Positions 51,515-61,034 are shown, counted from the stretch's first letter. The stretch is DNA of 64,000 bases from an uncultured Clostridium sp. (GCF_900547735.1 NZ_URHZ01000014.1:20583-84582), one strand, 5' to 3'. Notes: generated from the sequence alone by a model not told the origin. Numbers and translations: made by a program.

Positions 51515-53368
51515 ATGTTTGAAAAAATGATGCCAAGAGATAAAAAAATCAGGATGGTGGTTCTGCTTCTGGTGGATATATGTGTAATCCAGTTCAGCAG
51601 TTTCATGGGTCTGTGGATGCGGTTTGATATGCGGCTCCAGACTATCCCGGAAAATTACAGAATGGCGGCGGCAGGGTATGTGGTTCCCTACACACTGGTA
51701 ACTCTGATTATTTTCTATGTATTCCGCATGTATTCTTCGATGTGGAGTGTTGCCGGAGTCAGGGAAGCGTGTCATATTGTATTCGCCTGTGCGCTGTCGA
51801 GCCTTTGCCAGATTGCGGGCATGACGATGCTGCAGTTGAATGTCCCCAGAAGCTATTTTGCCATCAGTTTTATCATCCTGACAGGCTGTGAGGGACTGGT
51901 GAGATTATCTTACCGCATCTACCGTTCTTTATTTAAGCGCTATGGTGAAACGAGCAGCAGCAGAATCCTGATTGTAGGGGCTGGAACATCCGGTTCCGTG
52001 ATCCTGAAGGAGATAGAAACAAGCCAGTATGCCCATGGCAAGGTGGCCTGTTTTGTGGATGATGATAAGAATAAGATTGGGAAATTCCTGAACGGCGTTC
52101 CGATTGCCGGTAACCGGTATGATATTCCCCAGCTTGTCGAAAAATATAAAATCGACAAGATTTATGTAGCGGCTCCGTCCGCTCCGGCTAAGGAAATCAA
52201 GAAGATACTGGAAATCTGCCGCGAGACTAATTGCCAGCTTAAAATTCTTCCCGGTATTTTTCAGCTTCTCAATGGCGATGTCAGTGTATCAAAACTGCGC
52301 GAGGTGCAGATTGAGGATCTTTTGGGCCGTGATCCGATCCAGGTTAATCTGGATGAGATTATGGGATATGTCAGCAATAAGGTGATTCTCGTTACCGGCG
52401 GTGGCGGTTCAATCGGCAGTGAACTTTGCCGTCAGATTGCCAGCCATAACCCAAAGCAGCTTATTATTGTGGATATCTACGAAAATAATGCGTATGACAT
52501 CCAGCAGGAGCTGAAACGGACCTATCCGGAGCTGGATTTGGTTGTTTTGATTGGTTCTGTACGCAATACACACAGAATGAACAGTATTTTTGAACATTAC
52601 AGACCGAACATTGTTTACCATGCGGCGGCCCACAAGCATGTGCCGTTGATGGAGGACAGCCCCCATGAGGCCATTAAAAATAATGTATTTGGTACATATA
52701 AGACCGCGAAGGCGGCCAGCCGCTGTGGCGTCGAGCGTTTTGTACTGATTTCCACCGACAAGGCGGTAAATCCAACCAACATTATGGGCGCGTCCAAACG
52801 AATGTGCGAGATGGTTGTGCAGATGGTGAATAAGGAGTCTAAGACGGATTTCGTTGCAGTCCGGTTCGGTAATGTGTTGGGAAGCAACGGTTCGGTAATT
52901 CCTCTGTTTAAGAAGCAAATCGCAGAGGGGGGACCTGTCACCGTAACGCATCCCGATATTATCCGTTATTTTATGACGATACCCGAGGCTGTTTCTCTGG
53001 TGCTCCAGGCCGGCTCCTATGCAAAGGGAGGAGAAATCTTTGTTTTGGATATGGGAGAGCCTGTTAAAATCCTGGATTTAGCGAAGAATCTGATCCGCTT
53101 GTCCGGCTATGTGCCGAATGAAGATATTATGATTGAGTTCACAGGCCTGCGTCCCGGAGAAAAGTTATACGAGGAGCTTCTGATGGACGAAGAAGGACTC
53201 CAGGATACGCCGAATAAGCAAATCCATATTGGTAAACCGATTGACTTTGATGAGGAGCTGTTTAAGAAACAGCTGGACGAACTTTATGAAGAGGCAAATG
53301 GTGACGAGGTCGATATAAAGGCTGCAGTACAAAAAATTGTGCCCACTTATATTCGTAAAGACGGTTGA
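51515..53368 (+). CDS. CapD/FlaA1-type nucleotide-sugar dehydratase/epimerase
   Basis: 617 residues. Four N-terminal membrane helices, then an N-terminal Rossmann-like region (LIVGAGTSGSVILKEI) and an SDR domain starting with GGGGSIGSELCRQI near 295. STDKAVNPTNIMGASKRMCE holds the membrane-type dehydratase catalytic residues (M-x-x-x-K instead of Y-x-x-x-K), and NVLGSNGSVIPLFKKQI, GEPVKILDLAKNLIRLSG are typical. It probably converts UDP-GlcNAc to 4-keto-6-deoxy sugars for the polysaccharide. Confidence 0.93.
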   Translation: MFEKMMPRDKKIRMVVLLLVDICVIQFSSFMGLWMRFDMRLQTIPENYRMAAAGYVVPYTLVTLIIFYVFRMYSSMWSVAGVREACHIVFACALSSLCQIAGMTMLQLNVPRSYFAISFIILTGCEGLVRLSYRIYRSLFKRYGETSSSRILIVGAGTSGSVILKEIETSQYAHGKVACFVDDDKNKIGKFLNGVPIAGNRYDIPQLVEKYKIDKIYVAAPSAPAKEIKKILEICRETNCQLKILPGIFQLLNGDVSVSKLREVQIEDLLGRDPIQVNLDEIMGYVSNKVILVTGGGGSIGSELCRQIASHNPKQLIIVDIYENNAYDIQQELKRTYPELDLVVLIGSVRNTHRMNSIFEHYRPNIVYHAAAHKHVPLMEDSPHEAIKNNVFGTYKTAKAASRCGVERFVLISTDKAVNPTNIMGASKRMCEMVVQMVNKESKTDFVAVRFGNVLGSNGSVIPLFKKQIAEGGPVTVTHPDIIRYFMTIPEAVSLVLQAGSYAKGGEIFVLDMGEPVKILDLAKNLIRLSGYVPNEDIMIEFTGLRPGEKLYEELLMDEEGLQDTPNKQIHIGKPIDFDEELFKKQLDELYEEANGDEVDIKAAVQKIVPTYIRKDG

Positions 53369-53397
53369 TTAAAAATGATATAGTTTTTCTTTCAGGT

Positions 53398-53430
53398 AAT
53401 AAGGAGCTTATTTTAGCTCCTTATTTTTGT
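53398..53430 (+). terminator. Terminator of the CapD-like gene
   Basis: AATAAGGAGCT with AGCTCCTTATT and T5. Confidence 0.88.
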
Positions 53431-53642
53431 GAGGTGGAAAAGTTCTTTAAACCATATGCTGTCTCAGAGTGTGGAAAAATTGAATGCCGGAGAGTTATGT
53501 ATTAGAAAAATATAATAAGGGATAAGTAAATCCGTTATAACCTTTCGACAAAATTCGACATCTGAATATGCGGTCGGGAGCAGCCTTTGCTATGATATTC
53601 CTATCCGTAATTGGATAAGAATTTGCAAAGGAGAAGAGGATT

Positions 53643-54596
53643 ATGACACAAGAAGAAAAGAAACACATTGACCCATCAGAAAATCACACGATCTCACACC
53701 TGTGCGAGGCGTGGAAGCTCTCCATGAGGTATCAGGTGAAACCGAGTACGTTTGCCTGCTATGCAACACTCATCCAGAAACATATCAGGCCGGCGCTCGG
53801 TTCTGTGGAAATGGAGAAGATGGACAATGAGGTTCTTACGGAATTTATTCTGGACAGGCAGAGACAGGGGCTGTCGGCGAACACACTGCGACTGATACTT
53901 TTTCTTTTGAAAAGTATTATCCACACGGGAGAGAGAAGGGGAATCTATCCGGCTGAAACGCTGGAGTTTTTTCTTCCCAAGGACAGAGGAAATGAAATGA
54001 GGCTTTTAAGCCAGGAAAACAGGAGGAAGCTTTTAAGCTGGCTGGCCGGATGCAGGACGAATTTTGAGCTGGGACTTTTGTTATCACTCAGCACCGGGAT
54101 CAGAGTCGGGGAACTGTGCGGCGTGAGATGGGAGGATGTGGATTTGGACGAAGGCGTGCTTCATATCAGGCGTACGGTTTCCCGGATTCGGAATACAGAG
54201 CAGAAGAATACGGCCGCTAAAACACGTCTATACATTGGAACACCGAAAACGGGAACATCGCAGCGCGATATTCCGCTCCCGGATTTCATGCTCCCCAGAC
54301 TGGGAGAAAAGAAGCGCGACGGCGCCTGTTATCTACTGACGGGGAGACTTAGCTGTATGGAGCCCAGGGGCGTTCAGAGGCGCTTTAAAAACCTTTTAAG
54401 GAAGCTCAGGCTGCCGGACATCAATATTCACGCCCTGCGGCACTCATTTGCATCCCAGTGGATAGAGAATGGATTTGACAGTAAGTCACTCTCAGAGATT
54501 CTGGGGCATTCTTCCGTGAAGATTACGATGGATATCTATGTACATAGCAATATGAGCCAGAAAAGGGCCTATATGGACCAGATGACGGCGGTATAA
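53643..54596 (+). CDS. Tyrosine recombinase/integrase within the polysaccharide locus
   Basis: 317 residues. N-terminal SAM-like core-binding domain (~20-100), then a catalytic domain with R in STGIRVGELCGVRWEDVDL, H-x-x-R in INIHALRHSFASQW, H in ILGHSSVKITMDIY and the nucleophile Tyr in that last segment. All catalytic residues are intact. It stands alone between CapD-like and Wzz-like genes with no phage or ICE genes around, so it may be an invertase or a regulatory recombinase of the surface locus. AAAGGAG before ATG. Confidence 0.9.
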   Translation: MTQEEKKHIDPSENHTISHLCEAWKLSMRYQVKPSTFACYATLIQKHIRPALGSVEMEKMDNEVLTEFILDRQRQGLSANTLRLILFLLKSIIHTGERRGIYPAETLEFFLPKDRGNEMRLLSQENRRKLLSWLAGCRTNFELGLLLSLSTGIRVGELCGVRWEDVDLDEGVLHIRRTVSRIRNTEQKNTAAKTRLYIGTPKTGTSQRDIPLPDFMLPRLGEKKRDGACYLLTGRLSCMEPRGVQRRFKNLLRKLRLPDINIHALRHSFASQWIENGFDSKSLSEILGHSSVKITMDIYVHSNMSQKRAYMDQMTAV

Positions 54597-54814
54597 GACT
54601 TATGGACCCGATTCGGTAGAGCGTGATTAAATGATGTAATAAGCTTCTAAGTTTGTTCGGTATAAAAGGATGGCATTATATATAGGAAGTAACAGGATAA
54701 AGGAAACAAATCAAAGAAAGAAACTGAGGCAAAGCGACAAATAAGTTCCCGCCCATAAACCAACAGCATAAGGAAATCTTAAAGTTTTTTACAGGATTTT
54801 CCGCCCAATCCCAA

Positions 54815-54843
54815 TTGCACATTCTTACTGTTTATGCTAAGAT
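54815..54843 (+). promoter_or_regulatory. Sigma-A promoter of the Wzz-like gene
   Basis: TTGCAC, 17 bases, TAAGAT; 35 bases before the start codon. Confidence 0.7.
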
Positions 54844-54878
54844 AAGAAAAGCATTTACAATAGGAGGAGTTTTGTCCG

Positions 54879-56273
54879 ATGGAACCGAACAATAATTATG
54901 AACAGGAAATTGATTTGAAGGATTTGATGTTTGCCGTGCTTCGCAGGTGGCGTCCGATCATTATTATCGCCGTGATTTTCGCTGTTTTACTTGGCGGCCT
55001 TAAAACGGTGAAAGGGATCAATCAGCTCAGTGATGAGGAGTATGTAAAGAAGAATCAGGATACATACAAGATGAACATGGAGCAGTATACCTCCACAAAG
55101 GATCGTCTGGAAAAAGAGATCCAGAATCTGCAGGATAATATTGAAAGCCAGAAAGAGTATAAAGAACAGTCGATTTTGATGAATATCAATCCATATGACG
55201 AGTATGTTGAGACGGCTACGTTCTATATTTCGACAGATTATTCAATTATGCCGGGCATGGTTTATCAGAACCCGAATACGGCTACCAGCATCCTGAAGGC
55301 CTATATGTCCATCGCACAGAACGGTGAGATGTACAATTATGTTCTGGGAAAGATGAACAGTAAGATGGGAATCCGTTATCTGAAAGAGCTGGTAAAGATC
55401 GAGCCGGATTATGACAACAATATGCTGGATATCACGGTAATCGGAGACACGAGAAAGACAGCCAGTGACGTGATGGGATATATCAAGGACAGCATTGCAT
55501 CCTCCCAGGAAAGCATTACAAAAGCAATCGGCGAGCATGAGAACAACCTTGTGGATGAATCCCAGTTCGTAACGGTAGATTTGGAGCTGGACAAGACTCA
55601 GACAGAATTTACGGCCAATACCGATCAGCTTGATATCAGTTTGAAGGAGAAAACAAAAGAGCTGTCTGAGCTGGAAGAGCCTAAAAACAGCCTTTTAAGC
55701 AAGTCAAGTGTTTTAAAGAGTGCGATCAAGTATGCGGTTCTCGGCGGCGTGCTTGGTGCATTTATGGTGGTATTCTTCCTCTGTGTAGCTTTCCTGATGA
55801 GCGACAAGCTGGTGAGCGAGAAAGAGTTGAAACGCAGATACGGTATTATGGTTCTTGGAGTTTTCAGCAAGAATGATAAAAAGCGTGCGTTTGCCTTCAT
55901 TGACAGATGGCTGGACAAGCTGGAGGGCACATCCGCCAGAGAGATGGAAGACGGCAGAACTTTCGAGGTAGTAGCTGCCAATGCCATCAATTATATTGTA
56001 CAGGACAGCATCAGGGACGTAATCCTTGTGGGTACGGTTGACAATGAGAAGCTGGAGCGGGTTCACACCGGCCTCGCGGCGTTGCTGGGCAGCGTAGAGC
56101 TCTCAGTAGGCGGTAACCTTGGCAAAGATGCCTCTGCCATCAAGAAAGCGGCTTCCTGTGATGCAGTGGTTATCGTAGAGCAGCGCGGCAATTCCATGTT
56201 CTCCGGAATTGAACAGGAACTGGATGTTGTACGCAGTCTTGGCAAAAAAGTAATCGGTTGTATCGTATTGTAA
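54879..56273 (+). CDS. Wzz/CpsC-like chain-length protein with C-terminal BY-kinase-like relic
   Basis: 464 residues. Helix 1 (RPIIIIAVIFAVLLGGL, ~32-48) and helix 2 (YAVLGGVLGAFMVVFFLCVAFL, ~288-309) enclose a coiled-coil exterior region, as in Wzz/CpsC. The remaining 150 residues resemble a cytosolic BY-kinase domain (VGTVDNEKLERVHTGLAALLG, CDAVVIVEQRGNSMFSGIEQELDVVRSLGKKVIGCIVL) but the Walker A GKS/T is absent. It should control polymer length; a normal kinase partner is not in the window. Confidence 0.85.
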   Translation: MEPNNNYEQEIDLKDLMFAVLRRWRPIIIIAVIFAVLLGGLKTVKGINQLSDEEYVKKNQDTYKMNMEQYTSTKDRLEKEIQNLQDNIESQKEYKEQSILMNINPYDEYVETATFYISTDYSIMPGMVYQNPNTATSILKAYMSIAQNGEMYNYVLGKMNSKMGIRYLKELVKIEPDYDNNMLDITVIGDTRKTASDVMGYIKDSIASSQESITKAIGEHENNLVDESQFVTVDLELDKTQTEFTANTDQLDISLKEKTKELSELEEPKNSLLSKSSVLKSAIKYAVLGGVLGAFMVVFFLCVAFLMSDKLVSEKELKRRYGIMVLGVFSKNDKKRAFAFIDRWLDKLEGTSAREMEDGRTFEVVAANAINYIVQDSIRDVILVGTVDNEKLERVHTGLAALLGSVELSVGGNLGKDASAIKKAASCDAVVIVEQRGNSMFSGIEQELDVVRSLGKKVIGCIVL

Positions 56274-56424
56274 ATTAATAGACACGGCGGATTTGAATAT
56301 TAAAAATTTAACAAGGTATTGTATTACACTGTCGAAATTTGCGGTGGATAAGGCCTTTCTTTTTCAACAGTTTTATATTATAAATATATGTGTTGATTTA
56401 CATATATGAAGGAGGAAGATGGTC

Positions 56425-56574
56425 ATGGAGGAGGCTAGGCGAATTGCTTTACTGGAAAAGGAGAACTTTGAATTAAAAGAAGAAGTAGATACCTTATTCA
56501 ATACGGTAGTTCAGTTAAAAGAAAGTATGAATCTTCTTGTTAGCCGTTACATCGTAAATGAGAAAAGCAGGTAA
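56425..56574 (+). CDS. Small coiled-coil protein
   Basis: 49 residues: MEEARRIALLEKENFELKEEV, then a heptad-like helix ending in NEKSR. Translation from ATG 56425 has GGAGG nine bases upstream. It has its own terminator and no membrane part. The composition resembles SlyX-like short coiled coils. Place between the Wzz-like gene and the zinc-ribbon coiled-coil gene suggests a partner role. Confidence 0.6.
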   Translation: MEEARRIALLEKENFELKEEVDTLFNTVVQLKESMNLLVSRYIVNEKSR

Positions 56575-56576
56575 AA

Positions 56577-56632
56577 AAAGGGCAGGAAAAACCGTTTTTA
56601 GTTAGAGACGATATTTTCCTTGCCCTTTTTGA
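56577..56632 (+). terminator. Terminator of the small coiled-coil gene
   Basis: AAAGGGCAGGAAAA with TTTTCCTTGCCCTTT (one bulged T) then T5; a long loop of 23. Confidence 0.75.
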
Positions 56633-56748
56633 TGTTTGTGGTTCATTAACCGCTTTGGTGGTTGAATAAAGTGTATGAAGTGTATCAGGGCTTATAGCAG
56701 CCGAACCCATATATTATGTAAGAATAAAACGTTCTAAAATTCTGTGGC

Positions 56749-57153
56749 TTATTCTCTGGAGTTGCCGTGCAGCTTTCTGGTTAAATCCCAGATCATGTCG
56801 TGCATCCAGTCTATTGTTTTCTCAAGCTCCGCATTCTTCTGGTGGAGATCTTCATTTTCGTATTCCAGCTCCTCGTTTCTGGCTTTCAGTTTCGCAATGG
56901 CGGAACGGTTATTGGATGTTTTACTTTGTTCTGTGATTCGCTGTACAACTGAGGTCTGAGGAGTTACATTTCCCGCTATCTGATCCGATATTAGTTGGTC
57001 ACGCATATTGTAATCCATATCCATGAAGTTTTGATAAGACATTGGGAAGACCGTCATAGGTGTTTTGCACACGGGGCATATGGCATTTTTTGAAACCTGG
57101 TAAAAGCCATAGCGGCCGCATCTGGAACAATAGTAAACAGTCAATTCACGCAT
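56749..57153 (-). CDS. Zinc-ribbon and coiled-coil protein
   Basis: 134 residues from ATG 57153 (GGGAG upstream). YYCSRCGRYGFYQVSKNAICPVCKTPM is a four-Cys zinc ribbon; residues ~85-125 form a coiled coil (IAKLKARNEELEYENEDLHQKNAELEKTI). No membrane segment. It may be an adaptor or regulator; unknown function. Its coiled coil could pair with the small coiled-coil protein just upstream. Confidence 0.75.
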   Translation of the reverse strand: MRELTVYYCSRCGRYGFYQVSKNAICPVCKTPMTVFPMSYQNFMDMDYNMRDQLISDQIAGNVTPQTSVVQRITEQSKTSNNRSAIAKLKARNEELEYENEDLHQKNAELEKTIDWMHDMIWDLTRKLHGNSRE

Positions 57154-57760
57154 AATTTTATCTCCCGTCATTAAGTGATAGTTTGTAACCCGATATAAAT
57201 ATGATAGTATCCACTCCATATCTACATTACAACATTTGGTCATAAAATACCATACTTATATACAAAACGTATAAAAAATAAGAAGTGTGACAAGAAAAAT
57301 TGTATTTTTTCAGAAACATTTCGGGCTTTTTGCCCTAAATTGTGTATGGATAAAAGAAAACTTTGTGCAGTAAGCCTTTCTGTCAGTTTTATTATATGAG
57401 AGGCAGAACAAAAAAAGAGCCGATCAAAAAAATATTCTATAAAAGCTTTGTGATGGAGGTGTCAGGGGCATTTTTACCAGCCCGTACGGATTTCCTGCCG
57501 GAATTAAGAACCGGGATACCCTCTGTGCCCCCTTTAAGCATACCGTAACGATGCCGGACAGCCCCGCGGGTAAATTCCCTCATCCGATTGACAACATCCG
57601 CCTGCAGGCCGTGCTCTGTGCTTCTCATGCCATATGAAGCAATGACAAACATTCGCATACGATTCGTAGCCAAGCCAGGAAAACATTGCGCAGATAAAAA
57701 AAAATACCGCGGTTCCGTCGAAACGGCCTACGGTATTTATGAACGGATGATATTAATATA
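57154..57760. other. Intergenic region with possible gene remnants
   Basis: About 600 bases. No supported gene; open frames at 57363-57548 (+) and 57437-57673 (-) cross each other, lack ribosome sites and match nothing I recognise, so they are probably remnants or chance. The last part holds a terminator. Confidence 0.6.
57694..57738 (-). terminator. Terminator of cell-wall-binding protein 2
   Basis: AAATACCG / CGGTATTT arms (57702-57709, 57731-57738) with inner complementarity and T9 on the minus strand. Confidence 0.85.
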
Positions 57761-59128
57761 TTACTGGATGATTCCTGAACTGTCAACTGTCCAGACTGTT
57801 TCATTTGTATCTTTGATATCTTTAAAGCCTTTTCCTAACTCCGGTTTTGCAGAGGAAGTGGAAGTAGAGGATGCTTTCTGGATGTTGCCGCTTGTGTTAA
57901 CCAGGTAGCGTTTTTCACCAACCGTTACCGGCTCGTAGCGGAGTTCCGGATCGGCTTTCTGGAGAAGTCCGTTTAAATAAACCTGATTATCACGTTCTCC
58001 GTGGTATCCCTGTCCTTTCAGAGAACCTTTTGCATGGAAGTACCATGTCTGGTTTTCTTCGAGGTCTTCATCGTAAATCGTCTGTTTTCCTGTCTGCATT
58101 TCACCTTTTTCGTTAAAATAGTATGTTACTTCTTTTCCTGAACCATCGGTCAGAACCTGAATGCCTGTCTGCATTTCACCCTTTTCGTTGAAAGCGTACT
58201 TGTTGGAGTTGATAGTGAAAAGTTCAAGTCCTTTTTCAGCGTGGAAAGCTTCGCCGTTTTTAAAGTAGAAGGTAAATTCGTTATCGCTCTCGTTGATTCC
58301 GGGAGCCCCTTCAATTGTGTACCAGCCTGTTGCTCTTTTTCCGTCGCTCGCTTCATCGTAGTAGCGGAAATCCTTTAAGGAAAGAGCAGGAGTTGCTTCG
58401 CTTTCTGTGGCAGCCGCCGCAGAGGAGATAAATCCGGCTTCGGTTACGTTAACCCAGCCTGTCTGCATCTTGCCGTCAACGAATGTATAGTAGTTACCGT
58501 TTATTTTTCTATCCATCTGGTCTGTAATCATTTTTCCGTTTTCGTCAAAATAGCACCAGATGCCTTCATCGTCTGTATCGTGAGTCATTTCTTCTAAAAG
58601 TACCCAGCCTGTCTTTCTGGCTCCGTCGCTTTCATTTCCAAGATAGTAGGTAGCTCCGTCAATTTCTACAAGCCCGGTCAGCATCTGGCCGTCCTCGTCG
58701 AAGTAGTAAGTCTTGCCGCTTATGGTCATCCATTTGGAAGTGACGATTTTGCCGTCCTTACCGAAATAGTGCCAGTTCGCTCCGCCTGGGGCGTCGGGAC
58801 TGTCGTATTCTTCGTCATTGTCCACGGATACCCACTGGTTTTTCACCATGCGGCCTGTGGAGTTAACATAATACTCGTCAATTCTCTGGCTTACGGCAAG
58901 GTCGCCGTTCTCATCCAGGTAGAACCAGTCACTGTCTTTCTTCTTCCAGGTGTTTGTCTCTTTGTAGCCGTCTTCATCATAGAAGAACCAGCTGCCGTCT
59001 TCTTCTACCCAACCCTTAGCTGCTGCATAAGATGTGTGGATACCTGTGTAATTTGTTGCCATTGGTGCAGCCGCAGCCATGATTGCCGCAGCGGATAATA
59101 CAGCCATTAATTTTGTTTGCTTGCGCAT
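57761..59128 (-). CDS. Secreted cell-wall-binding repeat protein 2
   Basis: 455 residues. The signal peptide (MRKQTKLMAVLSAAAIMAAAAPMATNYTGIHTSYAAAKG) is related to that of protein 1, and ~12 aromatic-glycine repeats (WFYLDENGDL, WHYFGKDGKIVTSKWMTISGKTYYFDEDGQMLTGL) follow, some with acidic inserts. The last 60 residues are non-repeat (EPVTVGEKRYLVNTSGNI). No catalytic domain. It shares the promoter/leader motif with protein 1, so they are probably co-regulated. Confidence 0.9.
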   Translation of the reverse strand: MRKQTKLMAVLSAAAIMAAAAPMATNYTGIHTSYAAAKGWVEEDGSWFFYDEDGYKETNTWKKKDSDWFYLDENGDLAVSQRIDEYYVNSTGRMVKNQWVSVDNDEEYDSPDAPGGANWHYFGKDGKIVTSKWMTISGKTYYFDEDGQMLTGLVEIDGATYYLGNESDGARKTGWVLLEEMTHDTDDEGIWCYFDENGKMITDQMDRKINGNYYTFVDGKMQTGWVNVTEAGFISSAAAATESEATPALSLKDFRYYDEASDGKRATGWYTIEGAPGINESDNEFTFYFKNGEAFHAEKGLELFTINSNKYAFNEKGEMQTGIQVLTDGSGKEVTYYFNEKGEMQTGKQTIYDEDLEENQTWYFHAKGSLKGQGYHGERDNQVYLNGLLQKADPELRYEPVTVGEKRYLVNTSGNIQKASSTSTSSAKPELGKGFKDIKDTNETVWTVDSSGIIQ

Positions 59129-59177
59129 TTTTTAATCTCTCCTTTTTCGTTAAATGTCTCTGGCCGAAAATCCATCG

Positions 59178-59198
59178 TTGCATTACGTTGTGATTATA
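59178..59198 (-). promoter_or_regulatory. Promoter and shared leader motif of protein 2
   Basis: On the minus strand TATAAT (59198-59193) is followed after five bases by CGTAATGCAA (59187-59178), the same arrangement as at 45007-45027 and at 48650-48630. The -35 is weak. Confidence 0.7.
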
Positions 59199-59364
59199 GC
59201 TTATCAGGTGAGGAAAAAGATAGTGCAGGTTGCTGGTAAGGATGGAAGGAAATAGGACTTAAGGAAGTGAGGAGGAGAATGGGAGAGAGTTACGTCTGTG
59301 CGCAGCCAGGTGCCGCCCGTAAAACAGGGCAGCCAAAGCCCCCGCGGTGTGCAGGGGTTAGGGC

Positions 59365-59392
59365 ATTACCGTACACGGAGTGAACAGTAACG
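59365..59392. repeat. Minimal form of repeat A
   Basis: An imperfect palindrome with ATTACCGTACAC and GTGAACAGTAAC separated by only GGA: the two ends of repeat A without its interior. Confidence 0.65.
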
Positions 59393-59412
59393 TCAGGGCT
59401 GCCCTTGGCAGA

Positions 59413-61020
59413 TTAACGCTGATACAGCGAATCTGTAATAAATTCAACATCCAGGGTTCCGGATAAACGGTTCAGGGTGTCTTTGACATACTGGTTGATG
59501 CCCTGTGATTTCTCCCGGGCAATCTGGTAATCCATATCTGCGTTAAAATAGTTGTCACCGTGATAGCTGTATCCGTCGAAACCGGCACATGCGGCATGGC
59601 GTACGCCTGTTTTAACGAGCACATTTAAAAGCATGACGAATGAATTATCAATAATCTCGGCATCCAGATCGATCAGGGAGCTGTAGTTTAAGGTGTAATC
59701 GAAGCGATCCTTTACATTGGTGACATTGGATGTCGCAATGACCCTGACTGCATTTTCCGGTGAATCGGAGAGCTCCAGCAGTCGGCTGCCGAGCTGGACG
59801 TAGCGTCTGGAGTTGCTCAAAAACGCATAGTTGATGGAAATGCCGTCCGGAATATAGTTCACGGAAATAATGACTGGTTTTGTTTTTTCAATGTAAGAAA
59901 GCACCTTTTCTTTTTGAAGTTCCATATTTTTGCCGGGCCCCAGGAGAAGGACGGGTTTGCCCGCCAGGCATTCGGTCAATTTGTTTATGTCGGCCTCGTC
60001 GTTGCAATCCGTGCTCTGGTAGGTGCGGTACAACTGCTCGATATATTCTTTATCGTAGAGCAGTTTTTTCTCGGGTTCGATGCTGTCCAGGATCCCGTTC
60101 AGGGCCTTTAAGGACAGGGTCTGTTTATCCATCAGGAATTTTACGTAGCTTGGATGACAGTTGTTGGAGGCGGCGATATAGAAGAAAAGGTTATATCCCC
60201 ATGGGGTTTTCCTGAAAAACGGCATGATATTGATATCAATGGCCTCCAGCATCTGGGCAGTATTGTAATTCTTTCCGAAGCAGGTGTTCATGTACATGGA
60301 GATCAGCTCCAGCGGAAGATTTCCCGCGCTTTTGCCCATCCCGTATAAGGAGGCGTCGACCAGAACCATGCGGTCGGCAGGTTCACGGAGGATATCAATG
60401 CTGTTGGAATAGGCTAACTGGAAATTGTTATGTGAGTGATAGCCGATTCCGATTTCCTTTTTCAGATTATGGTTTAAAAGTTCAAAATAGTGCAGCAGGT
60501 TCTCCTGGTGCAGCAGGCCGTAAGTGTCTACAATGGAAAGGGCATAGGGTTCCAGCTCATTTACCAGATCGATCAGATCGAGCATTTCCCGGTCGGAATA
60601 GCTGGTGATGGAGACGGCCTGTACAAATACGTCATACCCCAGCTCTTTAACCTGACGGCAGTAGTCGATTGCCTCTTTCATCACATGCTTTTTAAAGATC
60701 ACCCGGATTCCGTCGATAAAAGTCTCCTCACGGCGGGAAATGTTTGAGATGCCGCAGGTTCCATAGTCTATCATGGCGACGATCATCGCATCGCCCTTAC
60801 TGAGCTTTCCGAAAATTTTGTCTGCACTTTTCGTGTCGGGCATGATCGTCCTGTTTATGTCAAAGGGACGGCGGTCATCCAGAAAACCAATTTCCAGCGT
60901 ATCCACACCCGAGCTGATAAGGCGTTCAAATATATTGACAATGTTAGCGTGTCCGAAATTCCAGTCGTTGACAAATCCGCCGTCGCGCAGCGTACAGTCG
61001 AGTAATTTTACTTCTTTCAT
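59413..61020 (-). CDS. DRE-TIM aldolase-type enzyme with extra C-terminal domain
   Basis: 535 residues. Residues ~1-290 form a HMGL-like aldolase/synthase: LLDCTLRDGGFVNDW (metal-binding Asp and catalytic Arg), ALSIVDTYGLL, and GYHSHNNFQLA with the two metal His. The C-terminal ~190 residues (KPVLLLGPGKNMELQKEKVLSYIEKTKPVIISVNYIPDGI, AACAGFDGYSYHGDNYFN) look Rossmann-like and are unusual. Last gene of a three-gene unit, 14 bases after the HAD gene. It may join pyruvate or a 2-oxo acid to an aldehyde sugar. Confidence 0.82.
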   Translation of the reverse strand: MKEVKLLDCTLRDGGFVNDWNFGHANIVNIFERLISSGVDTLEIGFLDDRRPFDINRTIMPDTKSADKIFGKLSKGDAMIVAMIDYGTCGISNISRREETFIDGIRVIFKKHVMKEAIDYCRQVKELGYDVFVQAVSITSYSDREMLDLIDLVNELEPYALSIVDTYGLLHQENLLHYFELLNHNLKKEIGIGYHSHNNFQLAYSNSIDILREPADRMVLVDASLYGMGKSAGNLPLELISMYMNTCFGKNYNTAQMLEAIDINIMPFFRKTPWGYNLFFYIAASNNCHPSYVKFLMDKQTLSLKALNGILDSIEPEKKLLYDKEYIEQLYRTYQSTDCNDEADINKLTECLAGKPVLLLGPGKNMELQKEKVLSYIEKTKPVIISVNYIPDGISINYAFLSNSRRYVQLGSRLLELSDSPENAVRVIATSNVTNVKDRFDYTLNYSSLIDLDAEIIDNSFVMLLNVLVKTGVRHAACAGFDGYSYHGDNYFNADMDYQIAREKSQGINQYVKDTLNRLSGTLDVEFITDSLYQR

Positions 61021-61034
61021 AAGTGTTTCTCCCT

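Noticed and set aside
57363..57673. Two crossing small frames (57363-57548 plus, 57437-57673 minus)
   Set aside because: No ribosome site, no recognised domain and mutual overlap. They may be remnants of a lost gene.
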